22,944 nucleotides of DNA from a virus: positions 1 to 22,944 of the IMG/VR virus record IMGVR_UViG_3300030116_002445. The stretch is one strand, 5' to 3'. The position numbers and the translations under genes are program-made. Below, one piece after another: positions 7,590-15,999 of the stretch. Each line of letters begins with the position of its first letter. Position 1 is the stretch's first letter. The notes below the pieces were generated by a model. It was not told the origin of the DNA. It made no database searches and worked only from the letters and a program-made list of their open reading frames with translations.

Positions 7590-9399
7590 TTAAATAACTC
7601 ATTTCTCCTTCTTTTACCACTTCTATTTTTTCAAGAAGTGGGTGTGTCCAACCATGAGATACTATATATGTATTTAAATTATCTTCTTTTAATAATATCT
7701 CTACCAATCTTTCTTTACCAAGTTCATCAAGAACATTGGTAACTTCGTCTAAAAATAAAATGTTGATTTGAGACTTTGATATACTACTCATCAACTTACG
7801 AATTGCAAGAAGTGTAGCAGTATTAACTCTTGCGAGTTCTCCTGCACTTAGAGCAAGAATATCTACTGATTTACCATTGTCTTCAATAACAACATTTAAT
7901 TTATCATTCAGAACTACAAACTCTAAACTAAATCTACCATCACTAAGTTCTGCTAGATATTCGTTTGTTAGTTCTTCTAAGTCTTTAACTAGATTCTCTA
8001 TTTTATATGCAAGTAGTCCATTTGTACTAAATGCTTTTTTCAGTATTTCTATACTTGAGAATTTATCTTGTATCTTATCTAGTTCTTCTGTAAGCTCCTC
8101 AAATTCTCTCTCAAAATCGTTTATTTGTTCTTTTATAAGTTCTATACGAGTATTGTTTCTTTCTACTGTATTATTAAAATCGATTGCGTGTCTTAACTCT
8201 CTTTCATATTCGTCTTTTTCATCTTGCAATTCCTCTATTCTAGTTTTCAGTAAGTCTGCATTAGGAATATCACTTGTTAGGTTTTGGTCAATACTTCTGT
8301 AGATTTCTTCCCATCTTCGTATTCCTTCCTTAGCTTCTTCGTGTATGCTATTGCTCTCTTGCGCCTCTGCAAGTTTCTCCTTATCTTTTTTCGAAAACTC
8401 CTCACAACCTATCTTCCTCTCTTTATGCTCGACTATTTGACCTTTTATGAATTCGACATCAATATCTTCTCCACAAGTAGGACACACATGGTCTTCTGTT
8501 TCTAATAAATTTTGATACTTGTCAATCATGTTTTGTTCAAACATCATTTCTGATTTCCAACTACCAAGGCCTCTAAGATAGGGTGCTGTATCAATCATTT
8601 CAGGATACTCATTTAATAATCTTCTAAACTCATGAATATCAATGTCTTGTAACTCCTTTCTGTAATGATTGTTTTGATTAATTTTTTTGATATTTTCGGA
8701 GATATTTTCAAACTCTATTTGTAACTGCCGTAAAGTTTTTCCATCTTCTTCCGAATATTTTGGTAAATCCATTTTTGATAATAGTGTCGTATCTTCTAAT
8801 TTATTGTCTTTTAACCATTTTTCAATAGTTGCAATTTTCCCATCTACTCTTGATATGTCTGACCCAACGGTTCTAGATAGGTCACGAAATAGTTCAAAGT
8901 AAGATACATACTTATCTAACTGTAATAAATCAATCAAAAATTTCTTACGGTTTGTGTCGGTAGCCGTAAGAAACTGTAAACTTGCATTGGTGTTTTGGTA
9001 CACGATTTGTGAAAATGTTTTAAAATCGATACCAATTATTTCTTCTACTGTTTTATAGGTATTTGTAGCTGTATGACTTGAAATATCCTCACCGTTTTTA
9101 AGTAATTTACATTTAATACTTGCACGACGAGATACATCAATATGGTACTGGTCTTCGTTTACGGAGAAGTCCAGACTTATATCATAACCATTATTTACTT
9201 GCCTATTGGCTATGTCAGCTTTTTTGATACCTTTGGAATTTTTATTGAAAAGAACTTCCTCCAAAATTAGAGGTATAGAAGACTTACCAGCACCATTCGT
9301 GCCGATTAACTGTGTCAATGTGTTCTTTTGCAAATCTATGACATTATCACTGCCATACGAAAAGCAATTATTCCATGTTAGCTTTTCGAGAGTTATCAC
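7582..9399 (-). CDS. SbcC/Rad50-like ATPase subunit of recombination nuclease (T4 gp46-like)
   Basis: A 605-residue SMC-type ATPase that pairs with the downstream-acting nuclease SbcD (gp47) to process DNA ends. The Walker A motif GTNGAGKS is at 33-40. Long coiled coils flank a zinc hook CPTC at 306-309. The ABC signature LSAGE is at 517-521 and Walker B INILFLDE at 545-552 (Asp551, Glu552), followed by the His-switch segment VSHG. The length is close to T4 gp46 and much shorter than bacterial SbcC, because the coiled coils are short. It starts with GTG, not ATG, but has AGGAG 6 nt upstream. It overlaps sbcD by 32 nt. Confidence 0.93.
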   Translation of the reverse strand: MITLEKLTWNNCFSYGSDNVIDLQKNTLTQLIGTNGAGKSSIPLILEEVLFNKNSKGIKKADIANRQVNNGYDISLDFSVNEDQYHIDVSRRASIKCKLLKNGEDISSHTATNTYKTVEEIIGIDFKTFSQIVYQNTNASLQFLTATDTNRKKFLIDLLQLDKYVSYFELFRDLSRTVGSDISRVDGKIATIEKWLKDNKLEDTTLLSKMDLPKYSEEDGKTLRQLQIEFENISENIKKINQNNHYRKELQDIDIHEFRRLLNEYPEMIDTAPYLRGLGSWKSEMMFEQNMIDKYQNLLETEDHVCPTCGEDIDVEFIKGQIVEHKERKIGCEEFSKKDKEKLAEAQESNSIHEEAKEGIRRWEEIYRSIDQNLTSDIPNADLLKTRIEELQDEKDEYERELRHAIDFNNTVERNNTRIELIKEQINDFEREFEELTEELDKIQDKFSSIEILKKAFSTNGLLAYKIENLVKDLEELTNEYLAELSDGRFSLEFVVLNDKLNVVIEDNGKSVDILALSAGELARVNTATLLAIRKLMSSISKSQINILFLDEVTNVLDELGKERLVEILLKEDNLNTYIVSHGWTHPLLEKIEVVKEGEMSYLNE

Positions 9400-10318
9400 T
9401 AAATACTCCTATAATTTTTTTAACTTTTGTTTCGTCTAATTCTAATATATACGATAGATATTCTCCTAATTCTTCTTCTATCGTCATCTCTTTGTCCAAT
9501 ATGAGAGTGGCTTCTGTCTTTCTCTTAATTACCTTTTTGTCCAGTAGGTCAGAATTTTTGACCCCGCTCAAGTCTGATACATCACCCTCTACTTCATATA
9601 TAGTGTGGTGCCACTCTGTTTGTACCATTTCTTCTGTACTTGATACTGTTTTTCTTAATAGTTGTGGTAAATCAAATTCATGCCATGTCCAAGACCAATC
9701 ATCATCTATCAATAGATAACCAGTCTTTACTACATTTCTATGAAATGATGTTGTCATAGGACTGCCAGGATATACTATGTTTCGTTGAGTATTCTCGTGA
9801 GCATGTAAATCTCCTGCAAAAACAGTCTTAAATTTATCAAATCTTTCTAAATCTACTTCTGGCGTCACATGAGGTGGTATTTCTCCTCTCACATGAGTAA
9901 ATAGATAATCTACATCATCTATATCTTCTATACTGTTTTTTCTGTGTAAGTCAGCATAGGGTAGAATCGCCCAATCATGAAGATAAAAAGTTTCTGTTAT
10001 AACTTTTACTTTTGGATTGAGTTCTTCTGTTACTCTTTTTAAATTTGTAAAAAATGTTTTGTGCTTTCTTGTAGCTTCATGGTTACCATCAAATATAATA
10101 GTATCCACAGTAACACCTTTTACAAAGTCAAAGTAGAGTGTTAACTCGTCCATAGAAGGGACTCGATCAAACAAGTCCCCACCTATGATATGCAGGTTGA
10201 CATCTTTTTCTAATTCATAAATCTTTTCAAAAAACAATTTATAACGGGTGCAAGCCCATGCGATAGGAACATTCTTTTGTCCTAACTTAATATGCCAATC
10301 TGCAGTAAATAAAATCAT
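9368..10318 (-). CDS. SbcD/Mre11-like nuclease subunit (T4 gp47-like)
   Basis: A 316-residue calcineurin-fold metallophosphoesterase, the nuclease partner of the adjacent SbcC-like ATPase. Metal-binding motifs are D7-W-H9 at the N-terminus, GGD48 (IIGGDLFDR), GNHE at 78-81, and the later AGDLHAHEN segment. Length agrees with T4 gp47 (339). In T4-type phages this pair makes 3' single-stranded ends for recombination-dependent replication and helps degrade host DNA, and the same role is inferred here. The start ATG overlaps the peroxiredoxin stop (ATGA). Confidence 0.92.
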   Translation of the reverse strand: MILFTADWHIKLGQKNVPIAWACTRYKLFFEKIYELEKDVNLHIIGGDLFDRVPSMDELTLYFDFVKGVTVDTIIFDGNHEATRKHKTFFTNLKRVTEELNPKVKVITETFYLHDWAILPYADLHRKNSIEDIDDVDYLFTHVRGEIPPHVTPEVDLERFDKFKTVFAGDLHAHENTQRNIVYPGSPMTTSFHRNVVKTGYLLIDDDWSWTWHEFDLPQLLRKTVSSTEEMVQTEWHHTIYEVEGDVSDLSGVKNSDLLDKKVIKRKTEATLILDKEMTIEEELGEYLSYILELDETKVKKIIGVFSDNSRKANME

Positions 10319-10869
10319 GCTACGAAATCATCTCCTGGATTCCATTCACACCCAGTTAACCCTCCAGCTTTTAATGCTTGTAGAGTTCTTAATATTTCGT
10401 TTGCATTTCTCCCTGTGTTGAGAGCATTAATTGATAAATGCTGTATAACTCCTTCAGGGTCAACTATATAAGTTGCTCTGTAAGGTACTCCTTCATCTTC
10501 GTTAACTATTCCCAGTTCTTCTGCTAACACATTATTACAATCTGCTAGAAGAGGGTGGGTTGTTCCATATAAATCCGTGTGGTCACCTTGTTCACATTTC
10601 CAGTTCCATTTACAATATTCGTTGTCTGGACTTATGCCATAAACTTCATCAGTTTCAGACATTAAGTTATCCATGCCTACTATTTCAGTAGGACAAATAA
10701 ATGTAAAATCTTTTGGATAAAAGTAAATTACTGACCAATCCTTGAGTTGCCAACTTTTCACGGTAATGAAATCGTGGTCTGCGTCAGGCCAATCTTCTTT
10801 GAGATTGCTCTGATTACCACTAACTCCTGTAAGTTCAAACTCAGGAAATTTATCTCCTACACCAATCAT
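10315..10869 (-). CDS. 2-Cys peroxiredoxin, AhpC type
   Basis: A 184-residue thiol peroxidase that reduces H2O2 and organic peroxides. The peroxidatic Cys59 is in FYPKDFTFICPTE, with Thr56 and Pro60 as in the family and the conserved active-site Arg131 in YRATYIVDPEG. A resolving Cys174 is in GCEWNPGD near the C-terminus, as in AhpC proteins. Length is typical (about 185-200). The segment 84-111 differs from common bacterial forms, with extra cysteines C86, C92 and C111. No AhpF or thioredoxin reductase is in the window, so the host must provide electrons. It sits in one transcription unit between the SSB and sbcD genes, with start and stop overlapping by 1-4 nt. A likely role is protecting infected cells or phage enzymes from oxidative damage (inference). 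Confidence 0.92.
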   Translation of the reverse strand: MIGVGDKFPEFELTGVSGNQSNLKEDWPDADHDFITVKSWQLKDWSVIYFYPKDFTFICPTEIVGMDNLMSETDEVYGISPDNEYCKWNWKCEQGDHTDLYGTTHPLLADCNNVLAEELGIVNEDEGVPYRATYIVDPEGVIQHLSINALNTGRNANEILRTLQALKAGGLTGCEWNPGDDFVA

Positions 10870-11495
10870 TAGATGTCAAACTCCTCATTTATGCTTTCAT
10901 CAGCGTCAGAGTTTGAAGAACCTGCTCTGATTCTATCAAGTAATTCTTTCTGTGCGTCTGGGGTAGGTCTAGCTAAGACTTCGTCCATTGACTTGAGGTC
11001 AGCGATGAGTTCCATCTCTTGCTCATTCAATTCTCTTGGTTTACACTTAAGAGGTTGTAATTGATACTCTACATTGTAAGCCATAGGCCCAGTCTTTACT
11101 CTTTTGAAGTAAACGTCCCAACCTGTTTTAGGGTCTGCTGGGTCTCCTAAATCTTCTGCCGCTAGTAAGATTTGCTCAAGTAATTTTTTCTTGAGATTTA
11201 GTACTTTAATCTTTCCACCGTGTATGCATTGTATTGCATAAGACCAAGTACATTTTTGATCTGGGTAATATTCTCTAACCCAGTCTTTTTCTATATTAGT
11301 AAATGCTTCCTTCTCTCTATCGAATGATAGACACTCGAAAGGAACATTCTTATCGTTTTCGCCTTTTAGCCAGTAGACATATCTTGCACATACATCACCA
11401 ACCATTCTGACTACATTGTCTCCTTCTACATAAGTATAAGATTCAATTTTTCCTTTTTGGGCTTCGCCCTTTAATTTATTAAATGTTAATGCCAT
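10869..11495 (-). CDS. Single-stranded DNA-binding protein, gp32-like
   Basis: A 208-residue protein starting MALTFNKLKGEAQ, with an OB-fold-like core (about 18-150) rich in aromatic and basic residues and an acidic C-terminal tail (196-208, DADESINEEFDI). That tail is the hallmark used by SSB proteins to contact replication partners. The overall pattern resembles gp32 homologues of marine myoviruses. I do not see the classical zinc ligands of T4 gp32. AAGGA 7 nt before ATG marks a strong start, in keeping with an abundant protein. A strong promoter lies about 400 bases upstream. It overlaps the upstream gene by 10 nt and peroxiredoxin by 1 nt. Confidence 0.8.
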   Translation of the reverse strand: MALTFNKLKGEAQKGKIESYTYVEGDNVVRMVGDVCARYVYWLKGENDKNVPFECLSFDREKEAFTNIEKDWVREYYPDQKCTWSYAIQCIHGGKIKVLNLKKKLLEQILLAAEDLGDPADPKTGWDVYFKRVKTGPMAYNVEYQLQPLKCKPRELNEQEMELIADLKSMDEVLARPTPDAQKELLDRIRAGSSNSDADESINEEFDI

Positions 11496-11899
11496 TTTAG
11501 TTCCTTATTATCTGTGATTTCTTCAAATAAAAAATGGATTCTACCTTTTTCTACTCGTAGTAATCTGTTATTGGTTAATATCTCTTGCTTTCCAGTATAG
11601 AACAGCAAGTCTAGTGTGGTATCTTTTTTACTTTGATACTCAAAATAACTACGCAATGAAGCGATACCAGCATACTGCGCAATCTCAACATCTGAGTATC
11701 TATTTCTTTGAATAAGCAGTGCTTCAGGATTGAGTAAAAAGCTTTTACCATGAAAACTTTTAGTCCAATACTTAAAGCGCCTATCCTTTCTATTGATTGG
11801 AGGCTCTTTCTTATATGTCAGAATATAAAGGATAGAAACTATATCACCAACTTTTCCGTTGGTCTGAGTTCTTATCTTTTTCCAATCGTAGAATATCAT
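11486..11899 (-). CDS. Conserved-looking protein of unknown function; start codon uncertain
   Basis: About 137 residues, basic and rich in Tyr, Arg and Lys, with a segment (KVGDIVSILYILTYKK) that may form a short helix, and no motif I recognise. The start is a problem. The longest frame begins with TTG at 11926, but that TTG is the first three bases of a consensus -35 box. The ATG at 11899 overlaps the -10 box. Neither has a Shine-Dalgarno sequence and no further ATG follows. The protein would therefore need to be translated from transcripts coming from the upstream helicase gene, or from a non-standard start. The frame overlaps the SSB gene by 10 nt, which supports it being real. Confidence 0.6.
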   Translation of the reverse strand: MIFYDWKKIRTQTNGKVGDIVSILYILTYKKEPPINRKDRRFKYWTKSFHGKSFLLNPEALLIQRNRYSDVEIAQYAGIASLRSYFEYQSKKDTTLDLLFYTGKQEILTNNRLLRVEKGRIHFLFEEITDNKELKWH

Positions 11900-11926
11900 T
11901 ATATCAAAATATTGAGCATTTGTCAA
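11898..11926 (-). promoter_or_regulatory. Consensus sigma-70 promoter upstream of SSB/recombination/RNR unit
   Basis: On the - strand TTGACA (11921-11926) is followed by a 17-base spacer and TATAAT (11898-11903), an exact consensus match at both hexamers. The bases before the -35 box (AGTTC) match the other promoters in this window. Predicted transcription start is near 11890. It should drive the SSB, peroxiredoxin, SbcCD, cytochrome and RNR genes. Confidence 0.9.
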
Positions 11927-11943
11927 GAACTGTTTTTCGAATG

Positions 11944-13224
11944 TTAAATCGTCTCAACTTCATAGCTTTGTTTCATATAGTAACCCAATCTTGCATTTGC
12001 CTGTCGTCTAGCAGTTTTACCTTCAAAGTGAATATCAACGATGGTAGGTTGAGGTTTACCCTCATAAATTCTTATTATACGACCAATCAACTGTGTAAGA
12101 AGGGGTTCGTTATTTATTGGAGTTGCTAAAATTATGCAACTCAAACAGTCTACAGATAGTCCCTCTGAAAAAATACTCTGTGTTCCACAAAGAATATCTT
12201 TATCATCAAATATCTGTTTAATCATAGCAGGTCTTTCTTCATGTGGTACTTGTCCAGTAACACATATAGAGTTATCTCCAATCAATCTATTACATTGTTT
12301 TAGAAAATCAACTCTATCAGATACTACTAATACTTTATGTCCTTGTGCAGCATACTTTGCAGCGAGTAGTGCTATCATATTTTGGTATTCCCAATTATAA
12401 GCAATCGCATTTATTCTTGCAGCCCAAGGTGTTTTTGCTCCATCTGGAAATCGTACTCCAGACTTTACAACATTTACTTTTGGTACTAAATAGTTTTCTT
12501 TGGGTGGCTTGTAAACATTCGTATTAAAATAGTCACGAAAGATGACATGCCTACCATCTTTTCTTTCCATCGTACCTGTAAGGCCTATTTTGTACCTTGC
12601 TTTACTTGCATCAACAATCCTAGTAAATGTAGGACTGGATACATGGTGCATTTCATCGAGAATAAGTGTGCCAAAAACATCACTAATCTCTTTCATTCTA
12701 CGATATAGAGTTTGCACATTCCCTATAACAATCGGAGCATCTATTTCATACCTTCCGCTACCTATGATACCAGGTGTAATTCCAAAGACTTTTTGCACTT
12801 CTTTTTCCCACTGCGACCGTAACGATATTGTATGTGTTACTATCAATGTTTTCTGTTGAAGTTTATTTGCGATAGCTAACGCAGTAAATGTCTTTCCCCA
12901 ACTGACCCAAGCGTTAATTATACAACTGTCATTAACATCATCATACACCGATTGTTGTGAAGGTCGTAAAGTAAACTTAAAGTCAAAAGGGTCTATTGTC
13001 GATATTTTTCGTTTATCGACTATTTCGTAATCTTCTGGTATCAAATCCGTCCTTCCGCTAGGTAAGGTAACTAAACCTTTTCTAACTATGCCCATGTTTT
13101 TTATTATGAAAGGCGGGTCTAACGGATTTCTTGGCGGTATTGCATATGTAAGTTCATCATCAAGTTTAGATTGCATAGTAGCATTTACTTCCATGAATAT
13201 TCTATTACTCAATACTGCTTTCAT
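11944..13224 (-). CDS. SF2 DNA helicase, UvsW/XPB-like
   Basis: A 426-residue superfamily 2 helicase. Visible motifs (numbered from the chosen ATG) are RPSQQ near 87, Walker A with WGKT at 109-112, DEMH at 190-193, GLTGT at 214-218, and a motif VI, QLIGRIIR, near 380. In T4-type phages UvsW unwinds R-loops and branched DNA and moves the phage from origin-dependent to recombination-dependent replication; a similar role is inferred. The start is set at ATG 13224, which overlaps the upstream stop as ATGA. A TTG at 13236 would add four residues but is less likely. The gene ends 17 nt before the -35 box of the next promoter. Confidence 0.88.
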   Translation of the reverse strand: MKAVLSNRIFMEVNATMQSKLDDELTYAIPPRNPLDPPFIIKNMGIVRKGLVTLPSGRTDLIPEDYEIVDKRKISTIDPFDFKFTLRPSQQSVYDDVNDSCIINAWVSWGKTFTALAIANKLQQKTLIVTHTISLRSQWEKEVQKVFGITPGIIGSGRYEIDAPIVIGNVQTLYRRMKEISDVFGTLILDEMHHVSSPTFTRIVDASKARYKIGLTGTMERKDGRHVIFRDYFNTNVYKPPKENYLVPKVNVVKSGVRFPDGAKTPWAARINAIAYNWEYQNMIALLAAKYAAQGHKVLVVSDRVDFLKQCNRLIGDNSICVTGQVPHEERPAMIKQIFDDKDILCGTQSIFSEGLSVDCLSCIILATPINNEPLLTQLIGRIIRIYEGKPQPTIVDIHFEGKTARRQANARLGYYMKQSYEVETI

Positions 13225-13700
13225 ATTTTGCGCCAAGTCTTTCTTTGTTTAGTTTCTGAAAATGAATATAATATAGAAGGTTGACTACCCATGTAAAGTA
13301 TACTTGCATACCGCAGTCTAGCTTCGGGTGGTCGCTTTACAAAAAATGGAAAGGGAATATCTTTAACCCATATAAGAGTTGCAATATCCCGTTTCTCTAC
13401 TTTGTCTATCTTATGACTAATCAAACTACAAGTTTTATTCTTTATCCAACGAAAATATTTACCATTACTATCTATGTAATTACTACCTTTATGATGAACA
13501 AAATCTTGAAATCCTTCTATCATCACTTTAAGTTTGTATAAATTTTTGTGTGGACTTTGTAATCTTCTTAATCCAAGAGTCTCCCCTTTCATATTCTTAT
13601 CGTCTACTATCTCTGTATCACAGAATAGTAGTCCATCTCGTTCTTCTATTTCATCTGAGTGAAGAACATATACTGGCCACTTAATCTGTTCCAGCTTCAT
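13221..13700 (-). CDS. Conserved-looking protein of unknown function between polymerase and helicase
   Basis: A 159-residue protein starting MKLEQIKWPVYVLHSDEI. It contains the segments DDKNMKGETLGLRRLQSPH, ATLIWVKDIPFPFFVKRPPEA and a basic C-terminus. No known motif was found. The many aromatic and basic residues and the position between DNA polymerase and a UvsW-like helicase suggest a replication accessory protein, but this is guesswork. A longer frame reaches 13745 but runs deep into the polymerase gene. The ATG at 13700 gives a 20-nt overlap and is preferred. It overlaps the helicase gene by 4 nt. Confidence 0.75.
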   Translation of the reverse strand: MKLEQIKWPVYVLHSDEIEERDGLLFCDTEIVDDKNMKGETLGLRRLQSPHKNLYKLKVMIEGFQDFVHHKGSNYIDSNGKYFRWIKNKTCSLISHKIDKVEKRDIATLIWVKDIPFPFFVKRPPEARLRYASILYMGSQPSILYSFSETKQRKTWRKI

Positions 13701-15960
13701 ATTGTTTTGCAAATTTACCGAAGGAGTAATCCTCACCAATATCAAAGTCGCAACCTATTGGGCAACCTGGTATGGATAGTCCTCTATCTTTTTGCACATT
13801 TCTTTGCAGTATTTCTGAGTATTCTTCTACTGCACTTTCCTCTACTTCTGCAAGGATAGAGTCGTGAACAAGTGCAAAGATTTTAGCGGGAACTTTCTTT
13901 TCTTTAAGTTCTCGTTGGGCATCGACAGCACCAAGTAAATTAATATCTGATGCTACTGATTGAACGAGAGAGTTGATACCTGAACGAACTTCATGAGCAG
14001 CGATTGCTCTGTCAGTCGATTTTACATTTGGTAATCTTCTCTTTCTGCCAAAAAAGCTATATATGAAACCTTGCTTTTCAATAACTTTCTTACAATTATC
14101 TAACCATTTCTTTAACATAAAGAATTGTTTAAAGTAATCTTCAATCACTTCTTTAGCCTGACTTGTACTAAAGTAGGTGCCACTATCTTTGGTAACTTGT
14201 TCACTGATTTTCTTTGGGCCAGCTCCATACATTATTCCAAATGTAACAGCTTTTGCCATTTGTCTTTCTGTTGAATAATACTCAGCAACTTCGTCTACTT
14301 CACAGGGTAAATTAAATACTAGTTTCGCAATGTTTGAGTGAAAGTTTCCACCATCTTGGAACACCTGTTGAAGTGCTGTATCGTTTGCCAGTACGGCTGC
14401 ACAATACACCTCTGCTGTTGTTAAGTCCATAGCAACAATTTTGTTACCTGGCTTAGCTCGTATGCAACCCTTCACGATAGGATTATCACGAGGTATCTGT
14501 TGCATATTCATTTTCCCACTAGATGAAAGACGACCAGATGTTGTTCCGTGCAGATTGAAACCTGTACGAAGTCTGCTATCCATATCTAATGCAGGAATAA
14601 TTTTATCAAGATAAGTACTCTTGATTTTTACTTTCTGTCGAATATCGAGAACAAGCTGTGGAACGGCGTGTTCTTCGGCTAACTGCCCAAGAACTTCTGC
14701 ATCAGTTGAGTCAGCTCCTGTGCCTGTTTTCTTTCCTGTTGGTTTTAACCCGATATAATCGAACAGAAGGGAACGAAGTTGCATTGTACTATTTGGGTTG
14801 AAGTCCTTACCTTGTGCTTTCTCAAACATCTGCACTTCTTTAAATTCATAAAGACTTTCTACTGCTTTATTAATATCTTCTTGCATCAGCACCGTAGACT
14901 TTTCTAATCGTTCCCTATCAAAAGGAACTCCATTACTCTCTACATCAAGAAGAAATTCTGTAGCAGGAAGAAGGATATTTCTATAAACATTATTCAGTTT
15001 ATCATTCTCTTCAACTTTTGGTAAGAACTTCTGATAAATGAGAAAAGTACAAACTGCGTCCATTGCAGCGTAGTCTTTCATTACTTCATAAGGAATCATA
15101 TCCCAGCTGAAGTCTTGTTTGAGTAGACCGTTACGCTTACGAAAAGATTCTATCCAATCGTACATAGGTTTCTCGTAATCTCCAAAAGGAGTAAATTTGA
15201 GAGCAAGTTGTTTTAGGCCGTGAGTGCCTGGATTCTCATTTAATGTATAATGCATTAGCATTGTGTCTTCAAATCTTGGAAACTTAAATCCAAACTGGTA
15301 TCTAAAGAATGCAATATCAAACTTACTATTATGAAATACAACTTTCTTCTTATCAAAGAGTAGTTGCATTAAGTGTTCTGCTCTTTCATCAATACAGTCT
15401 GTAAGTATGTATGCTCCATGATTCTCTTTGTAAGCCATACTAATACCAATCATATGTCCATCACGAGGATAGAGACTAGTTGTTTCTGAGTCAAGTGCAA
15501 TGAAATCATTATCATGATTTAGTGCATTATCTAAGAATACATATAAATCTCTACTATCTGTAATACCAAAACAATTTTCACTATCTAGTTTTTCTTGTTT
15601 TAGTTCACCAGAAATATACTTTACAATATTATCTCTAGACTCTATCCAAGTCTTTTTTGCTTCAGGTTTAAAAGTAAGCATGGCTGGATTAATTACTGGA
15701 AGAAACTTGTCTTCAACTATTCTACCTGTATATTCTGTTATAGAATTTATTTTAGTAAAATATTTTAAAGGCTCAGACCCCACTAATATTACCCAATCAT
15801 ACTTATCTAAGTCAATATTTATATCAACATCTCTTTTTAATACTTTTTTAACCTGTGGATTGGAGCAGAGAACAAAAGAATCGAACTGAATTTTATTTTC
15901 AAATAGTTCAAAAAATTTGTTTCTGCTTGGTTTACTTTCTATTAATGCTACTTTTTTCAT
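13681..15960 (-). CDS. Family A DNA polymerase with 3'-5' proofreading domain
   Basis: A 759-residue replicative polymerase. The proofreading domain shows ExoI D157-x-E159, ExoII N211/D215 (HNSKFDIAFF) and ExoIII Y297/D301 (YAAMDAV). The polymerase domain shows motif A around D512 in the unusual form DLTTAEVY (usual form DYSQIELR), motif B (569-579) with K570, F574 and Y578-G579, and motif C H699-D700-S701, where most homologues have HDE. F574 corresponds to E. coli Phe762. There is no 5' nuclease domain; a separate gene in this window provides it. An N-terminal ~140-residue region is of unknown role. A consensus promoter ends 7 nt before the ATG and there is no Shine-Dalgarno sequence, so the mRNA is predicted to be leaderless. 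Confidence 0.95.
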   Translation of the reverse strand: MKKVALIESKPSRNKFFELFENKIQFDSFVLCSNPQVKKVLKRDVDINIDLDKYDWVILVGSEPLKYFTKINSITEYTGRIVEDKFLPVINPAMLTFKPEAKKTWIESRDNIVKYISGELKQEKLDSENCFGITDSRDLYVFLDNALNHDNDFIALDSETTSLYPRDGHMIGISMAYKENHGAYILTDCIDERAEHLMQLLFDKKKVVFHNSKFDIAFFRYQFGFKFPRFEDTMLMHYTLNENPGTHGLKQLALKFTPFGDYEKPMYDWIESFRKRNGLLKQDFSWDMIPYEVMKDYAAMDAVCTFLIYQKFLPKVEENDKLNNVYRNILLPATEFLLDVESNGVPFDRERLEKSTVLMQEDINKAVESLYEFKEVQMFEKAQGKDFNPNSTMQLRSLLFDYIGLKPTGKKTGTGADSTDAEVLGQLAEEHAVPQLVLDIRQKVKIKSTYLDKIIPALDMDSRLRTGFNLHGTTSGRLSSSGKMNMQQIPRDNPIVKGCIRAKPGNKIVAMDLTTAEVYCAAVLANDTALQQVFQDGGNFHSNIAKLVFNLPCEVDEVAEYYSTERQMAKAVTFGIMYGAGPKKISEQVTKDSGTYFSTSQAKEVIEDYFKQFFMLKKWLDNCKKVIEKQGFIYSFFGRKRRLPNVKSTDRAIAAHEVRSGINSLVQSVASDINLLGAVDAQRELKEKKVPAKIFALVHDSILAEVEESAVEEYSEILQRNVQKDRGLSIPGCPIGCDFDIGEDYSFGKFAKQYEAGTD

Positions 15961-15967
15961 ATTATAT

Positions 15968-15996
15968 ATTATATCAAAATTTTAACCTCGTGTCAA
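15968..15996 (-). promoter_or_regulatory. Consensus sigma-70 promoter immediately upstream of DNA polymerase
   Basis: TTGACA (15991-15996), a 17-base spacer and TATAAT (15968-15973) on the - strand match consensus exactly. The -35 box begins 4 nt after the primase stop codon. Only 7 nt separate the -10 box from the polymerase ATG, so transcription should begin at or next to the start codon. Confidence 0.9.
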
Positions 15997-15999
15997 GAA

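Noticed and set aside
7877-8302. A 141-codon Ser-rich + strand frame and other + strand frames over 2500-22850
   Set aside because: They lie antisense to genes with clear motifs (this one to sbcC), have biased Ser/Phe/Leu composition typical of antisense frames of AT-rich genes, and lack ribosome-binding sites.
6515-10318. SbcCD plus cytochrome cassette as an anti-phage or counter-defence system
   Set aside because: SbcCD-like proteins here match the common gp46/gp47 recombination pair, and nothing but adjacency links them to the cytochrome genes.
10873-11064. + strand 63-codon frame antisense to the SSB gene
   Set aside because: It mirrors the acidic tail and C-terminal part of the SSB gene and has no Shine-Dalgarno sequence or domain.
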